Shown piece after piece: positions 41,027 through 49,267 of a DNA stretch of 64,000 nucleotides. The DNA comes from Streptomyces sp. TLI_105. GTDB lineage: Bacteria > Actinomycetota > Actinomycetes > Streptomycetales > Streptomycetaceae. The notes below the pieces were generated by a model. The model was not told the DNA's origin. It searched no databases and saw nothing but the letters and a program-made list of their open reading frames with translations. The stretch covers positions 7,696,001 through 7,760,000 of the forward strand of contig NZ_FNSM01000001.1 in the NCBI RefSeq assembly GCF_900105415.1, in the 5' to 3' direction. The number at the start of each line of letters is the position of its first letter. Within the stretch, counting starts at the first letter, position 1. The position numbers and the translations under genes are program-made.

Positions 41027-41481
41027 AGGTTCCTCCGGTTCGGTCCGCCCGCCCTTCGGCGGGGGCACACTGCCGTGGCCTCTGAGGCGTCTGCCCGGGG
41101 CCCCCGCGCGGAAACGGGCCCACCACGGGGCCGGCAGCCGCCCGTGCGGGGGTGGCATGAAGCGGCGCGGACGGGGCACCCGCCTCGTGGGGTCCCCCGA
41201 AGCAGCCGCTCGCCGGTTCCCCTCCACGGCTGGGCGGCGGCCGGGACGATGGGCGCCCAGGCGTCGACGCGACGCCGCCGGACCGGGGGCGCACAGCCCG
41301 GATGGCCCAAGCGCCCGGAGCTTTCGCTCACACGGACGACTCAGGCCTCGGGACTTCCGCCGGCGGGGCTTCCGCTTGCGCCGACCGCTCGGGCTTCGGG
41401 GCTTCCGCTCGCGCCCACCGCTCGGGCCTCGGGGGTTTCGCCGACGGGGCTTCCGCTCGCGCCGACCGCCGCGCCCGCCGC
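41027..41481. other. Gene-free spacer with imperfect repeats
   Basis: No gene is supported between the Rieske and decarboxylase genes. The left part (about 41365-41480) holds three imperfect copies of a unit around GGGCTTCCGCTCGCGCC, starting near 41365, 41397 and 41446. The promoter of the decarboxylase must lie at the right end. Confidence 0.55.
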
Positions 41482-42429
41482 TCAGGCCTCGGAGTCTCCG
41501 TCGGTGAGACGCGTACGGAGTCGGGCTTCGAGGCGGCCCTCGACGGTCCGCGTCTCGAAGGCGGGCTGCGGCGCCGTGGCGGGACCGGTCACGTTCCAGC
41601 CGTCCGACAGGCGGAAGGTGCTGCCGTGCCAGGGGCAGCGGACGCAGCCGTCGACGACGGTGCCCTCGGCGAGCGGTCCGCCCATGTGACTGCACCGGGC
41701 GGCCAGGACACGGACCTCACCGTCCGCGCCCCGCACGATCACGACGGGCACCTCGCCGATACGGCCCTGCCAGGGCCGGCCCTGGGGCAGGGAGGCCACC
41801 TCACCGAGGTCGTGCCAGCCCGGCCCGACCAGGTCGGCGACCTCCTCGGCGTGGTTCGCCCCCGCCGACTGCCGGTACGCCAGATGGCCGCCGATCGCCC
41901 CGCCGGTGCCGATCGCGGCGAGACCGCAGAAGGCCCACGCCTTCCCGCGCCAGTGCCGGCCCCGGCACCGGGCCGAGAAGGAGGCCGTGTAGAGGGCCAC
42001 GCCGGTGATGTTCGCGGCGGCGTGGACGAGCCCCACGCGCAGCTGCGGGCGGCGCAGCTCCGCCCAGTCGGTCCAGCCCGACACGGCGGACGGCAGCGCC
42101 CCCACCAGGCCCACGCCGACGAGGAAGCGTGCCGCCCGGCGTTCGCCGGGGAGGAGGTCGAGCACGGCCGCCGACAGCCAGGCCCCGATGGGGAGCTGGA
42201 CCAGGAGCGGATGGACCGGGTGCCCGAGCCAGCGGCCGTGGAGGGCGTCCCGGGCCCGGCCGAGCGGGAGGCCGCGCACGGCCCGCCGCAGGACGTCGGC
42301 GACCCGGTCGTACCGGGCGGAGTTCTCGACCCGCTCCATCGCCGCCAGGACGCGCCCCGGCCCTTCGGCCGAAGGCAGCGCCGCGCGGGCGAGCGCGAGG
42401 GTGCGACGGGGAATGTCTTGGGTGACCAT
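41482..42429 (-). CDS. DUF2231 membrane protein fused to Rieske [2Fe-2S] domain
   Basis: A 315-aa protein. The N-terminal two thirds carry LGHPVHPLLVQLPIGAW and several hydrophobic helices of the DUF2231 type. The C-terminal third is a Rieske domain with cluster ligands in CSHMGG and CPWHGSTF. The cluster probably passes electrons to a partner oxidase or oxygenase at the membrane. The start is the ATG that begins MVTQDIPRRT; upstream open frame lacks conserved residues. Confidence 0.88.
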   Translation of the reverse strand: MVTQDIPRRTLALARAALPSAEGPGRVLAAMERVENSARYDRVADVLRRAVRGLPLGRARDALHGRWLGHPVHPLLVQLPIGAWLSAAVLDLLPGERRAARFLVGVGLVGALPSAVSGWTDWAELRRPQLRVGLVHAAANITGVALYTASFSARCRGRHWRGKAWAFCGLAAIGTGGAIGGHLAYRQSAGANHAEEVADLVGPGWHDLGEVASLPQGRPWQGRIGEVPVVIVRGADGEVRVLAARCSHMGGPLAEGTVVDGCVRCPWHGSTFRLSDGWNVTGPATAPQPAFETRTVEGRLEARLRTRLTDGDSEA

Positions 42430-42665
42430 GGCTGGCGTGTAACCCGTGGCGTCGACCGGAAACGGACCCGCGCGGACGGATTCGGCGGGGGAGCGCGCTC
42501 GCACGAGCGGGCCGTCGCCGTCCGGGGCGCCGGAACCACCGGGCGTGTGCGCTGCGACTGCCGATGACGACGCTTTGTGCAGATAATGCTCGTGTCGCCC
42601 TCCGCGGTGCTCTCACGAAAAGGAGCGTCCTGCGGCGAGGAGCGGGATCCGGAGCAGGAGGAGCC

Positions 42666-42938
42666 ATGCTCATCAGGCATCTGGTCGAGGACGGAGTCCT
42701 GCACCTGGCACTCCTGCACGACCTGGACGTCCCCAGCCGCGCCGCGGCCGCTCTGCAGATCGAGACGCTCCTCCTGGCGCATCGCCCCCGTCTGGTCAGG
42801 ATGCAGCTGCCCACCGCCGATCCCTCGCCCGCCTCGCTCAGCGCGCTCGCCCGTGCCCGGCGGATGTGCGAGGGCCTGGGCATCCCCCTGACGGTCGTCG
42901 GCCCCGCCCCGGTCGTCGGCCCGTCCGGCGCGGCCTGA
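42666..42938 (+). CDS. Small STAS-like protein
   Basis: A 90-aa protein with a strong GGAGGAG site just before its ATG. The pattern LVEDGVLHLALLHDLDVPSRAAAALQIETLLLAHRPRLVRMQLP followed by SALARARRMCEGLGIPLTVVG resembles STAS-fold anti-sigma-factor antagonists, but the usual phosphorylatable Ser region reads ADPSPASLSAL. It may respond to PP2C phosphatases such as the one encoded nearby. Assignment is by pattern only. Confidence 0.6.
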   Translation: MLIRHLVEDGVLHLALLHDLDVPSRAAAALQIETLLLAHRPRLVRMQLPTADPSPASLSALARARRMCEGLGIPLTVVGPAPVVGPSGAA

Positions 42939-42940
42939 CG

Positions 42941-43020
42941 CCCGGGAGGGCGGTTCGTCCTCCCGGGGCGCCTCGCCCGGCGACGCCGGTCCCGGGGCGG
43001 GGCCCGGGACCGGCGTCGCC
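42941..43020. terminator. Double bidirectional terminator between convergent genes
   Basis: Two hairpins lie in tandem. The first is CCCGGGAGG with CCTCCCGGG (42941-42967). The second is a perfect 18-bp stem, GGCGACGCCGGTCCCGGG at 42979-42996 with 43003-43020, around GCGGGG. They separate the STAS-like gene from the convergent pectate-lyase gene. Confidence 0.85.
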
Positions 43021-43037
43021 TGTTCGTCCGGCGGGGC

Positions 43038-44612
43038 TCACCACGTGACCGTACGGCCTCCGAACGCCACGACGAGGCGGCCGTCCGCGGCGTAGGACCA
43101 GCTCAGGGACCCGGTGGAGGAGGCGCACCGGGAGCCGTTCGTGCCGGTCCAGAACTGGTTCGAGCCGTCGGTGTCGCCGACGGTCCGGTCGTTCGTGCCG
43201 CTGCCGGTGCCGCGGCAGGAGGTGTTGTTCCGGAAGACCGAAGTGCCCGCGTCGAAGGAGAAGTTGCGCTGGGCGTTGTCGATGCCGAGGTTGTTCGAGA
43301 CCGTCATCGAGCCGGGGTTGCTGTTGTACGTGAACCCGTGCTTGCCGTTGTGGAAGGCGATCGTGCGCCGCACCACGTGGTTGACGGCGATGTCCTCCCC
43401 GCCGAGCTTGAAGCCGTTGCGGTCGCCGGCCCCGGCCTGGGACCCGTCGCTGAGGGTACCGTTGTCGTACGCGAGGGAGTCCTCGATGGTCACGGCCCCG
43501 ATGGGGCCGGTGTCGGGCTTGGTGTAGAGGTCCCAGCCGTCGTCGATGTTGTGGTGGGAGACGGCGTAGCGGAACACGTTCCCCGTGCCGACGGTGAGCT
43601 TCGCGGCGAAACCGTCGGCGTCCTCCCCGTCGGAGTCGGCGTTGTCGTGCGACTCCGCGCTGAGGATCAGGTTGTCGGACGGCCACTGCTCGCGGGGCGT
43701 GGTGGAGGCGATGCGGCCGAGCTGGAGGCCGGTGTCCCGGTTGAAGCGGGTGACCGTCCGCTCGATGACGTCGTGACTGCCGCCGACGTAGATGCCGTTG
43801 TCGCCGGCGCGCTCGACGACGACGCCGTTGACGTGCCAGTACGAACCGTTCACGACGAGGCCGCGGTTGGCGGGGTCCTCGGTCATGGCGGAGAAGTTCA
43901 GCACCGGGGTCTCGCCGGGGTAGGCGGACAGCGTCTTCAGGGCGCCGGCCGTGCCGCTGTTGCCGGGCGGGATGGTGACGGTCGTGGAGTGGCGGTAGGT
44001 GCCGCCGCGGAGGTAGACGGTCCCGCCGGCGGCGACCCGGCCGAGGGCCGAGGTGAGCGTCGTGGGGTCGGACCGGGTGCCGGAGGCGCCGTCGGTGCCG
44101 TTCGGGGCGACGTACAGCGCACCGCCCGTCGGCGGCGGGGCGTCGGCGGCCGTGACGTTCAGGGAGTCGACGTTGGGCAGACCGGCGGCGGTGGTGGGGT
44201 TGAGCCGGACGGTGTTGCTCCCGGCGTTCAGGGAGACGGTCAGGGTCTTGGTGGTCCAGGCCGTCCAGGTTCCGGTGGATTCGAACGAGGGCGTCTGCAC
44301 GGTCGCCCCGTTGACGAGGAGGCCGGCGGGCCGCGCCGTGGTGGTCCCGTTGGCGAAGCGTACGGCGAGCGTCGCCGTTCCGGCGGCGGGGGCGTTCACC
44401 GTGAACTGCGCGTAGGCGCCGAGGGCGTTGGTGCCGTTGCAGAACCCGCTGCCGGTGTAGCCGGACCAGTCGGAGTCCACGGTGCCGCTGCAGACGGCGG
44501 GGGAGGCCTCGGCCTCGTACAGGGTGGACGCGGCGTGCGCGGAGTTCACGGACAGGGCGACGAGCGTGCCGGCCAGCAGAGCGACGCAGGCCGTGACGGA
44601 TCGCAGATGCAT
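43038..44612 (-). CDS. Secreted CBM plus PL9-like pectate lyase
   Basis: A 524-aa exported polysaccharide lyase. A signal peptide (MHLRSVTACVALLAGTLVAL, cleavage near AHAA-ST) is followed by a carbohydrate-binding module of the CBM6/35 type (YEAEAS ... GSNTVRLNP, residues 30-160). A right-handed parallel beta-helix (170-524) starts with LYVAPNGTDGASGTRSDP. The Asp-rich SHDNADSDGEDADGFAAKL and DDGWDLYTK segments resemble the calcium-binding catalytic region of PL9 pectate lyases. It probably degrades plant pectin outside the cell. A LacI-type palindrome lies 45 bases upstream of the start, which fits sugar-dependent control. Confidence 0.88.
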   Translation of the reverse strand: MHLRSVTACVALLAGTLVALSVNSAHAASTLYEAEASPAVCSGTVDSDWSGYTGSGFCNGTNALGAYAQFTVNAPAAGTATLAVRFANGTTTARPAGLLVNGATVQTPSFESTGTWTAWTTKTLTVSLNAGSNTVRLNPTTAAGLPNVDSLNVTAADAPPPTGGALYVAPNGTDGASGTRSDPTTLTSALGRVAAGGTVYLRGGTYRHSTTVTIPPGNSGTAGALKTLSAYPGETPVLNFSAMTEDPANRGLVVNGSYWHVNGVVVERAGDNGIYVGGSHDVIERTVTRFNRDTGLQLGRIASTTPREQWPSDNLILSAESHDNADSDGEDADGFAAKLTVGTGNVFRYAVSHHNIDDGWDLYTKPDTGPIGAVTIEDSLAYDNGTLSDGSQAGAGDRNGFKLGGEDIAVNHVVRRTIAFHNGKHGFTYNSNPGSMTVSNNLGIDNAQRNFSFDAGTSVFRNNTSCRGTGSGTNDRTVGDTDGSNQFWTGTNGSRCASSTGSLSWSYAADGRLVVAFGGRTVTW

Positions 44613-45003
44613 CTGGGGGCTCCAGGAGGGGGATGGACGGCGTTCCGGGACTGGACGAGAAAGCGCTTTCTCCGGAAGCTAGAGGGGCCGTCGTACGCGC
44701 GTCAATGGATGTGTACCTGAACGTCGTTCACATGACTGAACATTTACGAGGCGGGGGAAGCCCACGGAACGGCCTCCGGCACCGGATCGGCCGCCCGCGA
44801 GGCGCCGGATCCCCCCCGCGAGGCGCCGGATCGGCCCCCCGAGGGGCACCGGTCGGCGGCCGTACTCCCGCCGACGTGAAGTCCCTCGTACCGCACCCCT
44901 GTTGCGACAGCGTGTTCCATTGCCGACACGGGCGAGTGATCATTCACCCCGATCGCCCTCAGGGGCCAGGAGTGGCCGCGCGCCGCACCTAGACTCCCCG
45001 CAC
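44613..45003. other. Divergent promoter spacer
   Basis: About 390 bases without a gene. They hold the palindromic operator at 44657-44672, an AT-richer stretch near 44700-44755 and a doubled GAGGCGCCGGATC motif near 44799-44831. Promoters for the pectate lyase and the DUF4239 gene should lie here. Confidence 0.5.
44657..44672. promoter_or_regulatory. LacI-family operator upstream of the pectate lyase
   Basis: GAGAAAGCGCTTTCTC is a perfect 16-bp palindrome with the central GCGC expected for LacI/CcpA-type regulators. It is 45 bases from the lyase start codon. No LacI-family gene is in the window, so the regulator is encoded elsewhere. Confidence 0.8.
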
Positions 45004-45795
45004 ATGTCGCTCTGGCTCCTCAACCACTTCAGCACCTTCACCCTCGCCGTGGTCACCGTCGGCGGGACCGTCGTCCTCGCGGTGGCCGGCAGCGTGCTGC
45101 TCCGCCGCAGGTATCCGTCGCTGGCCCGGGGGGAGCACAACGACATGGTCGGGGTGACGCTGGGGATGTTCGGCGCGATCTACGGGATCATCCTCGCCTT
45201 CGTCATCGTCACCCTCTGGACCCAGCTGGACAGCACGCAGACCATCGTCGCCAGCGAGGCCACCGACACCGCGCTCATCGCCCGCGACGCCGCCGCCTTC
45301 CCGCCCGCGGTCCGCGCCGACCTCGACGCGGCCCTCAGCGGCTACGTCCACGCGGTCGTCGAGGACCAGTGGCCCCGCATGCGCGCCGGAGAGCCGAGCT
45401 ACGGGGCGACGGAGACGCACCTCCGGTCCGCCTTCGGCGTCCTCCAGGCCTACGACCCGGCCTCCCCGCGCGAGGAGATCTTCTACGAGCAGGCCGTCGG
45501 CCACCTCAACGACGTCGCCGCCCAGCGCCGCGCCCGCCTGAACATGGCCCAGCAGGAACTCCCGCCGCTGCTCCAGGTGCTGGCCTTCGGCGGCGCCGTC
45601 GTCCTCGTCCCGCTCACCTTCCTCTACGGCATGCGCAAGCTCCGGATCCAGCTCCTCTTCGTCGCCTCCGTCGCCGGTCTCATCGGCTTCAGCCTGCTCC
45701 TGGTCTTCGTCCTCGACCGCCCGTTCGCCGGTGACCTGAGCGTGAGCCCCGCTCCGTACCGAGAGGGGGCGCTCGCCCAGTACTGGAACCGGTGA
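45004..45795 (+). CDS. DUF4239 (bestrophin-like) membrane protein
   Basis: A 263-aa protein with an N-terminal transmembrane helix (FTLAVVTVGGTVVLAVAGSV), a second at GMFGAIYGIILAFVIVTLW and two near the C-terminus (LLQVLAFGGAVVLVPLTFLYG and LLFVASVAGLIGFSLLLVFVL). The soluble part between contains RDAAAFPPAVRADLDAALSGY. This is the DUF4239 pattern; function unknown in the family. It is convergent to the MDR gene. Confidence 0.85.
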   Translation: MSLWLLNHFSTFTLAVVTVGGTVVLAVAGSVLLRRRYPSLARGEHNDMVGVTLGMFGAIYGIILAFVIVTLWTQLDSTQTIVASEATDTALIARDAAAFPPAVRADLDAALSGYVHAVVEDQWPRMRAGEPSYGATETHLRSAFGVLQAYDPASPREEIFYEQAVGHLNDVAAQRRARLNMAQQELPPLLQVLAFGGAVVLVPLTFLYGMRKLRIQLLFVASVAGLIGFSLLLVFVLDRPFAGDLSVSPAPYREGALAQYWNR

Positions 45796-45817
45796 GCGCC
45801 GGGGCGCGGCGCCGGGG

Positions 45818-46828
45818 TCAGGAGTGGCTGATGACCACTTTGCCGAAGGCCGTGCCGCCGGCGTAGTGGCGGTAGGCGTCGACGGCCTCCTCGAAGGGGA
45901 AGACGCGGTCGACGACCGGCCGCAGCCCGTGCGCTTCGATCAGGGCGTTCATGTCGGTGAACTGGGCGCGGCTGCCGACCGCCACGCTGCGGATGGTGGC
46001 GCCGGAGGCGAAGAGGGCGTGCGGGTCGAGCGGCGGGGCGGTCCTGCCCGTGAAGCCGACGCACGCGATGGTGCCCGCCAGGGCGATGGCGCGGACGGAC
46101 TCGTGGAGGAGCCCGGCGACGTCGACGACGCGGTCGGCGCCCCGTCCTCCGGTGAGGGAGCGGACCGCGCCGGCCCAGTCGGGCTCGGCCGCGTAGTCGA
46201 CGACGGCGTCGGCGCCGAGTTCGCGCAGGCGCGCGGCCTTGGCGGAGCCGCCGGTCGTGGCGATCACGCGCGCGCCGAGCGCCTTGGCGAACTGGAGCGC
46301 GAAGAGGGAGACGCCGCCGGAGCCCTGCACGACGACGGTGTCGCCGGGGCGGATCCCCGCTCCGTCGCCGGTCAGTGCGTTCCATGCCGTGACCGCCACG
46401 CAGGGCAGGGTGGCGGCCTCCTCGTACGTCAGGTGCGCGGGCACGATCACGAGCGAGTCCGCGTCGACGAGGGCGAATTCGGTGAGCATGCCGTCCAGGG
46501 AGCCACCGCGCTGGGCGATGTGCTCGACGGCGAAGGGGCCGTCCTGCCAGGACGGGAAGAGCGTGGCGGCGACGCGGTCCCCGACGCGTACCGAGTCGGT
46601 GTCCGGGCCGACCGCGACCACCTCGCCGGCCCCGTCGGAAAGGGGGACGACGTCCGGCTCGACCGGGAGGACGTAGGTCCCGTCGAGCACCATGAGCTCG
46701 CGGAAGCTCAGGGACGTCGCGCGCACCGCCACCAGGGCCTGGCCGGGGCCGGGCGTGGGGACGTCGTGCTCGCGGACGGTGAGGCCGGAGAGCCCGGCCC
46801 CGCTGTGCGACAGGTGATAGCTCCGCAT
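45818..46828 (-). CDS. Medium-chain dehydrogenase/reductase (quinone-oxidoreductase-like)
   Basis: A 336-aa NAD(P)H-dependent MDR protein. It has an N-terminal GroES-like domain (VPTPGPGQALVAVRATSLSFRELMVLDG), the GDRV motif, and a Rossmann domain with GSGGVSLFALQFAKALGARVIATTGG. The zinc-binding Cys residues of alcohol dehydrogenases are absent, so a quinone- or enone-reducing activity is more likely. It lies 80 bases downstream of the NTF2-like gene on the same strand, suggesting joint control by the divergent TetR regulator. Confidence 0.87.
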   Translation of the reverse strand: MRSYHLSHSGAGLSGLTVREHDVPTPGPGQALVAVRATSLSFRELMVLDGTYVLPVEPDVVPLSDGAGEVVAVGPDTDSVRVGDRVAATLFPSWQDGPFAVEHIAQRGGSLDGMLTEFALVDADSLVIVPAHLTYEEAATLPCVAVTAWNALTGDGAGIRPGDTVVVQGSGGVSLFALQFAKALGARVIATTGGSAKAARLRELGADAVVDYAAEPDWAGAVRSLTGGRGADRVVDVAGLLHESVRAIALAGTIACVGFTGRTAPPLDPHALFASGATIRSVAVGSRAQFTDMNALIEAHGLRPVVDRVFPFEEAVDAYRHYAGGTAFGKVVISHS

Positions 46829-46908
46829 GGGTCATGCCCTTCGTAAGACGTGGGTGGCGCGGGGGAGGCGGGTTGCTGCGGCAGGGGCCGGGTGGCCCGG
46901 TCCGGGCC

Positions 46909-47304
46909 TCACGCGGCGTCGGACTCGGGGGCCGGCCGGATCTCTCCGGCCGTCTTGCCGAAGCCGAGCGCCTCGACGATCCGGCCGTCCGTCACGCGCA
47001 TCACGTTGACGCCCTGCACCCACTGGTCGGGCCCGTCGCCGAAGCGGTAGGCCCACACGATCGTCGCGCGGTCGTCGGCCACGATGACCTCCTGCGGGCT
47101 GAACCGCGCGGTGTCGTCGTCGACGAGGGCGGTCCACCACTCCGTACAGGCTTCGCGTCCGGAGACCCGCTCCCCGCGCGGCGCGGGCTGGACGCTCTCC
47201 ATGACGCAGTCCTCGGCGATCAGGTCGGCCAGGAGTCCGGCCTCGCGGTCGGTGAACGCGCGGTTGAAACGGGCGATGACTTCGGCGGTGGTGCGTACGG
47301 ACAT
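46909..47304 (-). CDS. NTF2/SnoaL-like fold protein
   Basis: A 131-aa alpha+beta barrel protein: ARFNRAFTDREAGLLADLIAEDCVMESV, then SGREACTEWWTALVDD and VMRVTDGRIVEALGF. This is the SnoaL/NTF2-like pattern of small isomerases, hydratases or binding proteins. Its start lies 91 bases from the divergent TetR gene, with an operator between. Substrate unknown. Confidence 0.85.
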   Translation of the reverse strand: MSVRTTAEVIARFNRAFTDREAGLLADLIAEDCVMESVQPAPRGERVSGREACTEWWTALVDDDTARFSPQEVIVADDRATIVWAYRFGDGPDQWVQGVNVMRVTDGRIVEALGFGKTAGEIRPAPESDAA

Positions 47305-47323
47305 GACGCCTCCTCGGAAGAGA

Positions 47324-47368
47324 TAGACCGTTCGGTCTACGAGGCATATAGATAGACCGGTTGATCTA
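47324..47368. promoter_or_regulatory. Two TetR-type operator palindromes
   Basis: TAGACCGTTCGGTCTA (47324-47339) is a near-perfect inverted repeat with a 2-base centre. TAGACCGGTTGATCTA (47353-47368) is a weaker second copy. They fill the gap between the divergent NTF2-like and TetR genes, as expected for autoregulation. Confidence 0.82.
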
Positions 47369-47395
47369 CCGTGTCAAGTGCTGCAGAATTGCCCC

Positions 47396-47968
47396 ATGAG
47401 CACTTCCGTGAAGCCGGGCCCCCGCGAGCGACTCCTGCTCGCCGCCCAGGAGTTGACCTACCGTCAGGGCGTCGGCGTCGGCGTGGACGCCCTGCTCAAG
47501 GAGGCCGGTGTCGCCCGCCGCTCGCTGTACGAGCACTTCGGCGGCAAGGACGGCCTCATCGCCGAGGTGCTGCGCCGCAGCACCGCCGAGGACGTGGAGC
47601 GCTACCGCGCCACCATGGACGCGGCGGGGGACGACCCCCGGGCCCGGCTCCTCGCGGTCGTCGACCGGCTCGGCCGCATCGCCGCCGACCCGGACTTCCA
47701 CGGCTGCCGCTACCTCGCCGCCGACCTCGCGCTCACGGACCCCGAGCACCCCGGCCACGAGGTCACCAGGGAGTACCGGCGCACTCTCCGGGGCCTGTTC
47801 GCGGACGAGTTCGCCGCCCTCGGGCACGCACGCCCCGACTTCGCCGCCGACCAGCTGCTCATCCTCGTCGACGGCCTCCTCGCCGCAGGCGCGACCCGGC
47901 CCGACGTCGAGCCCGCCACCGCGGCCCGCGCCCTGGCCGAGCACATCATCGACGCCGGCCTCGCGTAG
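47396..47968 (+). CDS. TetR/AcrR-family repressor
   Basis: A 190-aa regulator with a standard TetR helix-turn-helix: RERLLLAAQELTYRQGVGVGVDALLKEAGVARRSLYEHFGGKDGLIAEVL (residues 11-60). The ligand-binding domain is unassigned. It is divergent from the NTF2-like/MDR pair and should repress both directions through the two operators in the spacer. ATG at 47396 gives MSTSVKPG; an earlier TTG is less likely. Confidence 0.92.
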   Translation: MSTSVKPGPRERLLLAAQELTYRQGVGVGVDALLKEAGVARRSLYEHFGGKDGLIAEVLRRSTAEDVERYRATMDAAGDDPRARLLAVVDRLGRIAADPDFHGCRYLAADLALTDPEHPGHEVTREYRRTLRGLFADEFAALGHARPDFAADQLLILVDGLLAAGATRPDVEPATAARALAEHIIDAGLA

Positions 47969-48154
47969 GGCCCGTCCCCGGGATCGGCCTTGGGCAGCCC
48001 TCGAACGCGTGCCGGCCGGTCCGAAGAGCCGAAGCCGCTGACGTGTCGTCCCGAGCCGCGGAGAACTCCACGCTGCTCGTCCGGGCGGCATGACCGAACT
48101 CCCGCGGCCACGGCCCACCCGGACCGGTCTCGGCCACTGTCCGGCTCGAAGGGC

Positions 48155-49216
48155 TCAGTCCGCCCGTCGGAGCATCGCGAGCCGGCTGGCCGTGCGGTCC
48201 AGGTCGCGTGTCAGGGTCTGACCGGCGGGAAGGGCGGCAAGCGGGTCGGAACCGATGAGGACGAGTCGGACGTCGCGGTCGCAGGCGACGTCGACGAGGT
48301 TCGCGAACCGCTGCCGCCCGTCCGCGGAGGCCTCGGTCAGCGGGGGCACGCCGTCCAGGACCAGGGTGGCGAACCGCTCGGCGAGGGCGAGGTAGTCGGG
48401 CACCGCCGTCGCCGTCTCGCAGAGCGCGTCGAAGCCGAACCAGACGAGTTCGCCGCGCACCGCGCGGGCCGGAAGCTCCCGCAGGTGGGCCTGGACGGTG
48501 GTGGCCTCCGAGGCTGCCGGGACGGTGAGGCCGGGCGCCTCCAGGGCGGCGCCACCCGGGGGCACGCACAGGCCCGTCGCGAACCGGCGGCCGCCGTCCG
48601 TCGTCCGAGGCGCCGCGACTCTGCGGAAGTCCACCGGACCCGTGACGTCCAGGACGTCCATCCGCTCCTCTATGAGCTTGATGGTGGGCTCGAACAAGTG
48701 GTGGTAGAGCGGGTCCGGCATCAGTCCGGCGGGCGGGTAGTTGGACGTGGTGACCAGGGTGATCCGGCGGTCGAGGAGCGTGCGGAAGAGGCGTGCGATC
48801 AGCATCGCGTCACCCGCGTCGTGTGCGTGGAACTCGTCGAAGACCAGGACCCGGCTGTCGCCGATCAGTTCGTCGAGAGCCCTGTCGACGGCGCTCTGAC
48901 CGTCGTGGCGGCCGCCCGGCCTGGTCACCCCGTCGTGCAGCCGGCGGAAGAAGTCGTGGAAGTGCAGGCGGCGTTTGCGCCCGGCGGGCAGCCCCTCGTA
49001 GAAGGTGTCCACCAGCCAGCTCTTCCCCCGGCCCACCGGGCCCCAGACGTACAGGTCGCGGGGCGGCCCGGGGAAGGTCCAGGCCGGCCGGGCGAGTTCG
49101 GCCGCCAGGTGGGCCAACCGGTCGACGGCGGCTTCCTGTGCCGGGGCGATGGAGAAGCCGCGCCGCGCGGCGGCCTCGTGGAAATGGCGGCGCATGGCCT
49201 GGTCGTGCTTGGACAC
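48155..49216 (-). CDS. zapE-like: AFG1/ZapE-family ATPase
   Basis: A 353-aa P-loop ATPase. Walker A is VWGPVGRGKSWL, Walker B VLVFDEFHAHD, and HFHDFFRRLHDG, TTSNYPPAGLMPDPLYH and LFEPTIKLIEERMDV are AFG1/ZapE signatures. E. coli ZapE modulates FtsZ ring constriction; in actinomycetes the role is not settled. It lies 51 bases downstream of the dikinase gene on the same strand, so a shared transcript is possible. Confidence 0.92.
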   Translation of the reverse strand: MSKHDQAMRRHFHEAAARRGFSIAPAQEAAVDRLAHLAAELARPAWTFPGPPRDLYVWGPVGRGKSWLVDTFYEGLPAGRKRRLHFHDFFRRLHDGVTRPGGRHDGQSAVDRALDELIGDSRVLVFDEFHAHDAGDAMLIARLFRTLLDRRITLVTTSNYPPAGLMPDPLYHHLFEPTIKLIEERMDVLDVTGPVDFRRVAAPRTTDGGRRFATGLCVPPGGAALEAPGLTVPAASEATTVQAHLRELPARAVRGELVWFGFDALCETATAVPDYLALAERFATLVLDGVPPLTEASADGRQRFANLVDVACDRDVRLVLIGSDPLAALPAGQTLTRDLDRTASRLAMLRRAD

Positions 49217-49267
49217 TGGTCAGCTCATCCGTTCATACGCTGGGACTCGTCGAGGCGTCGGCCAGGA

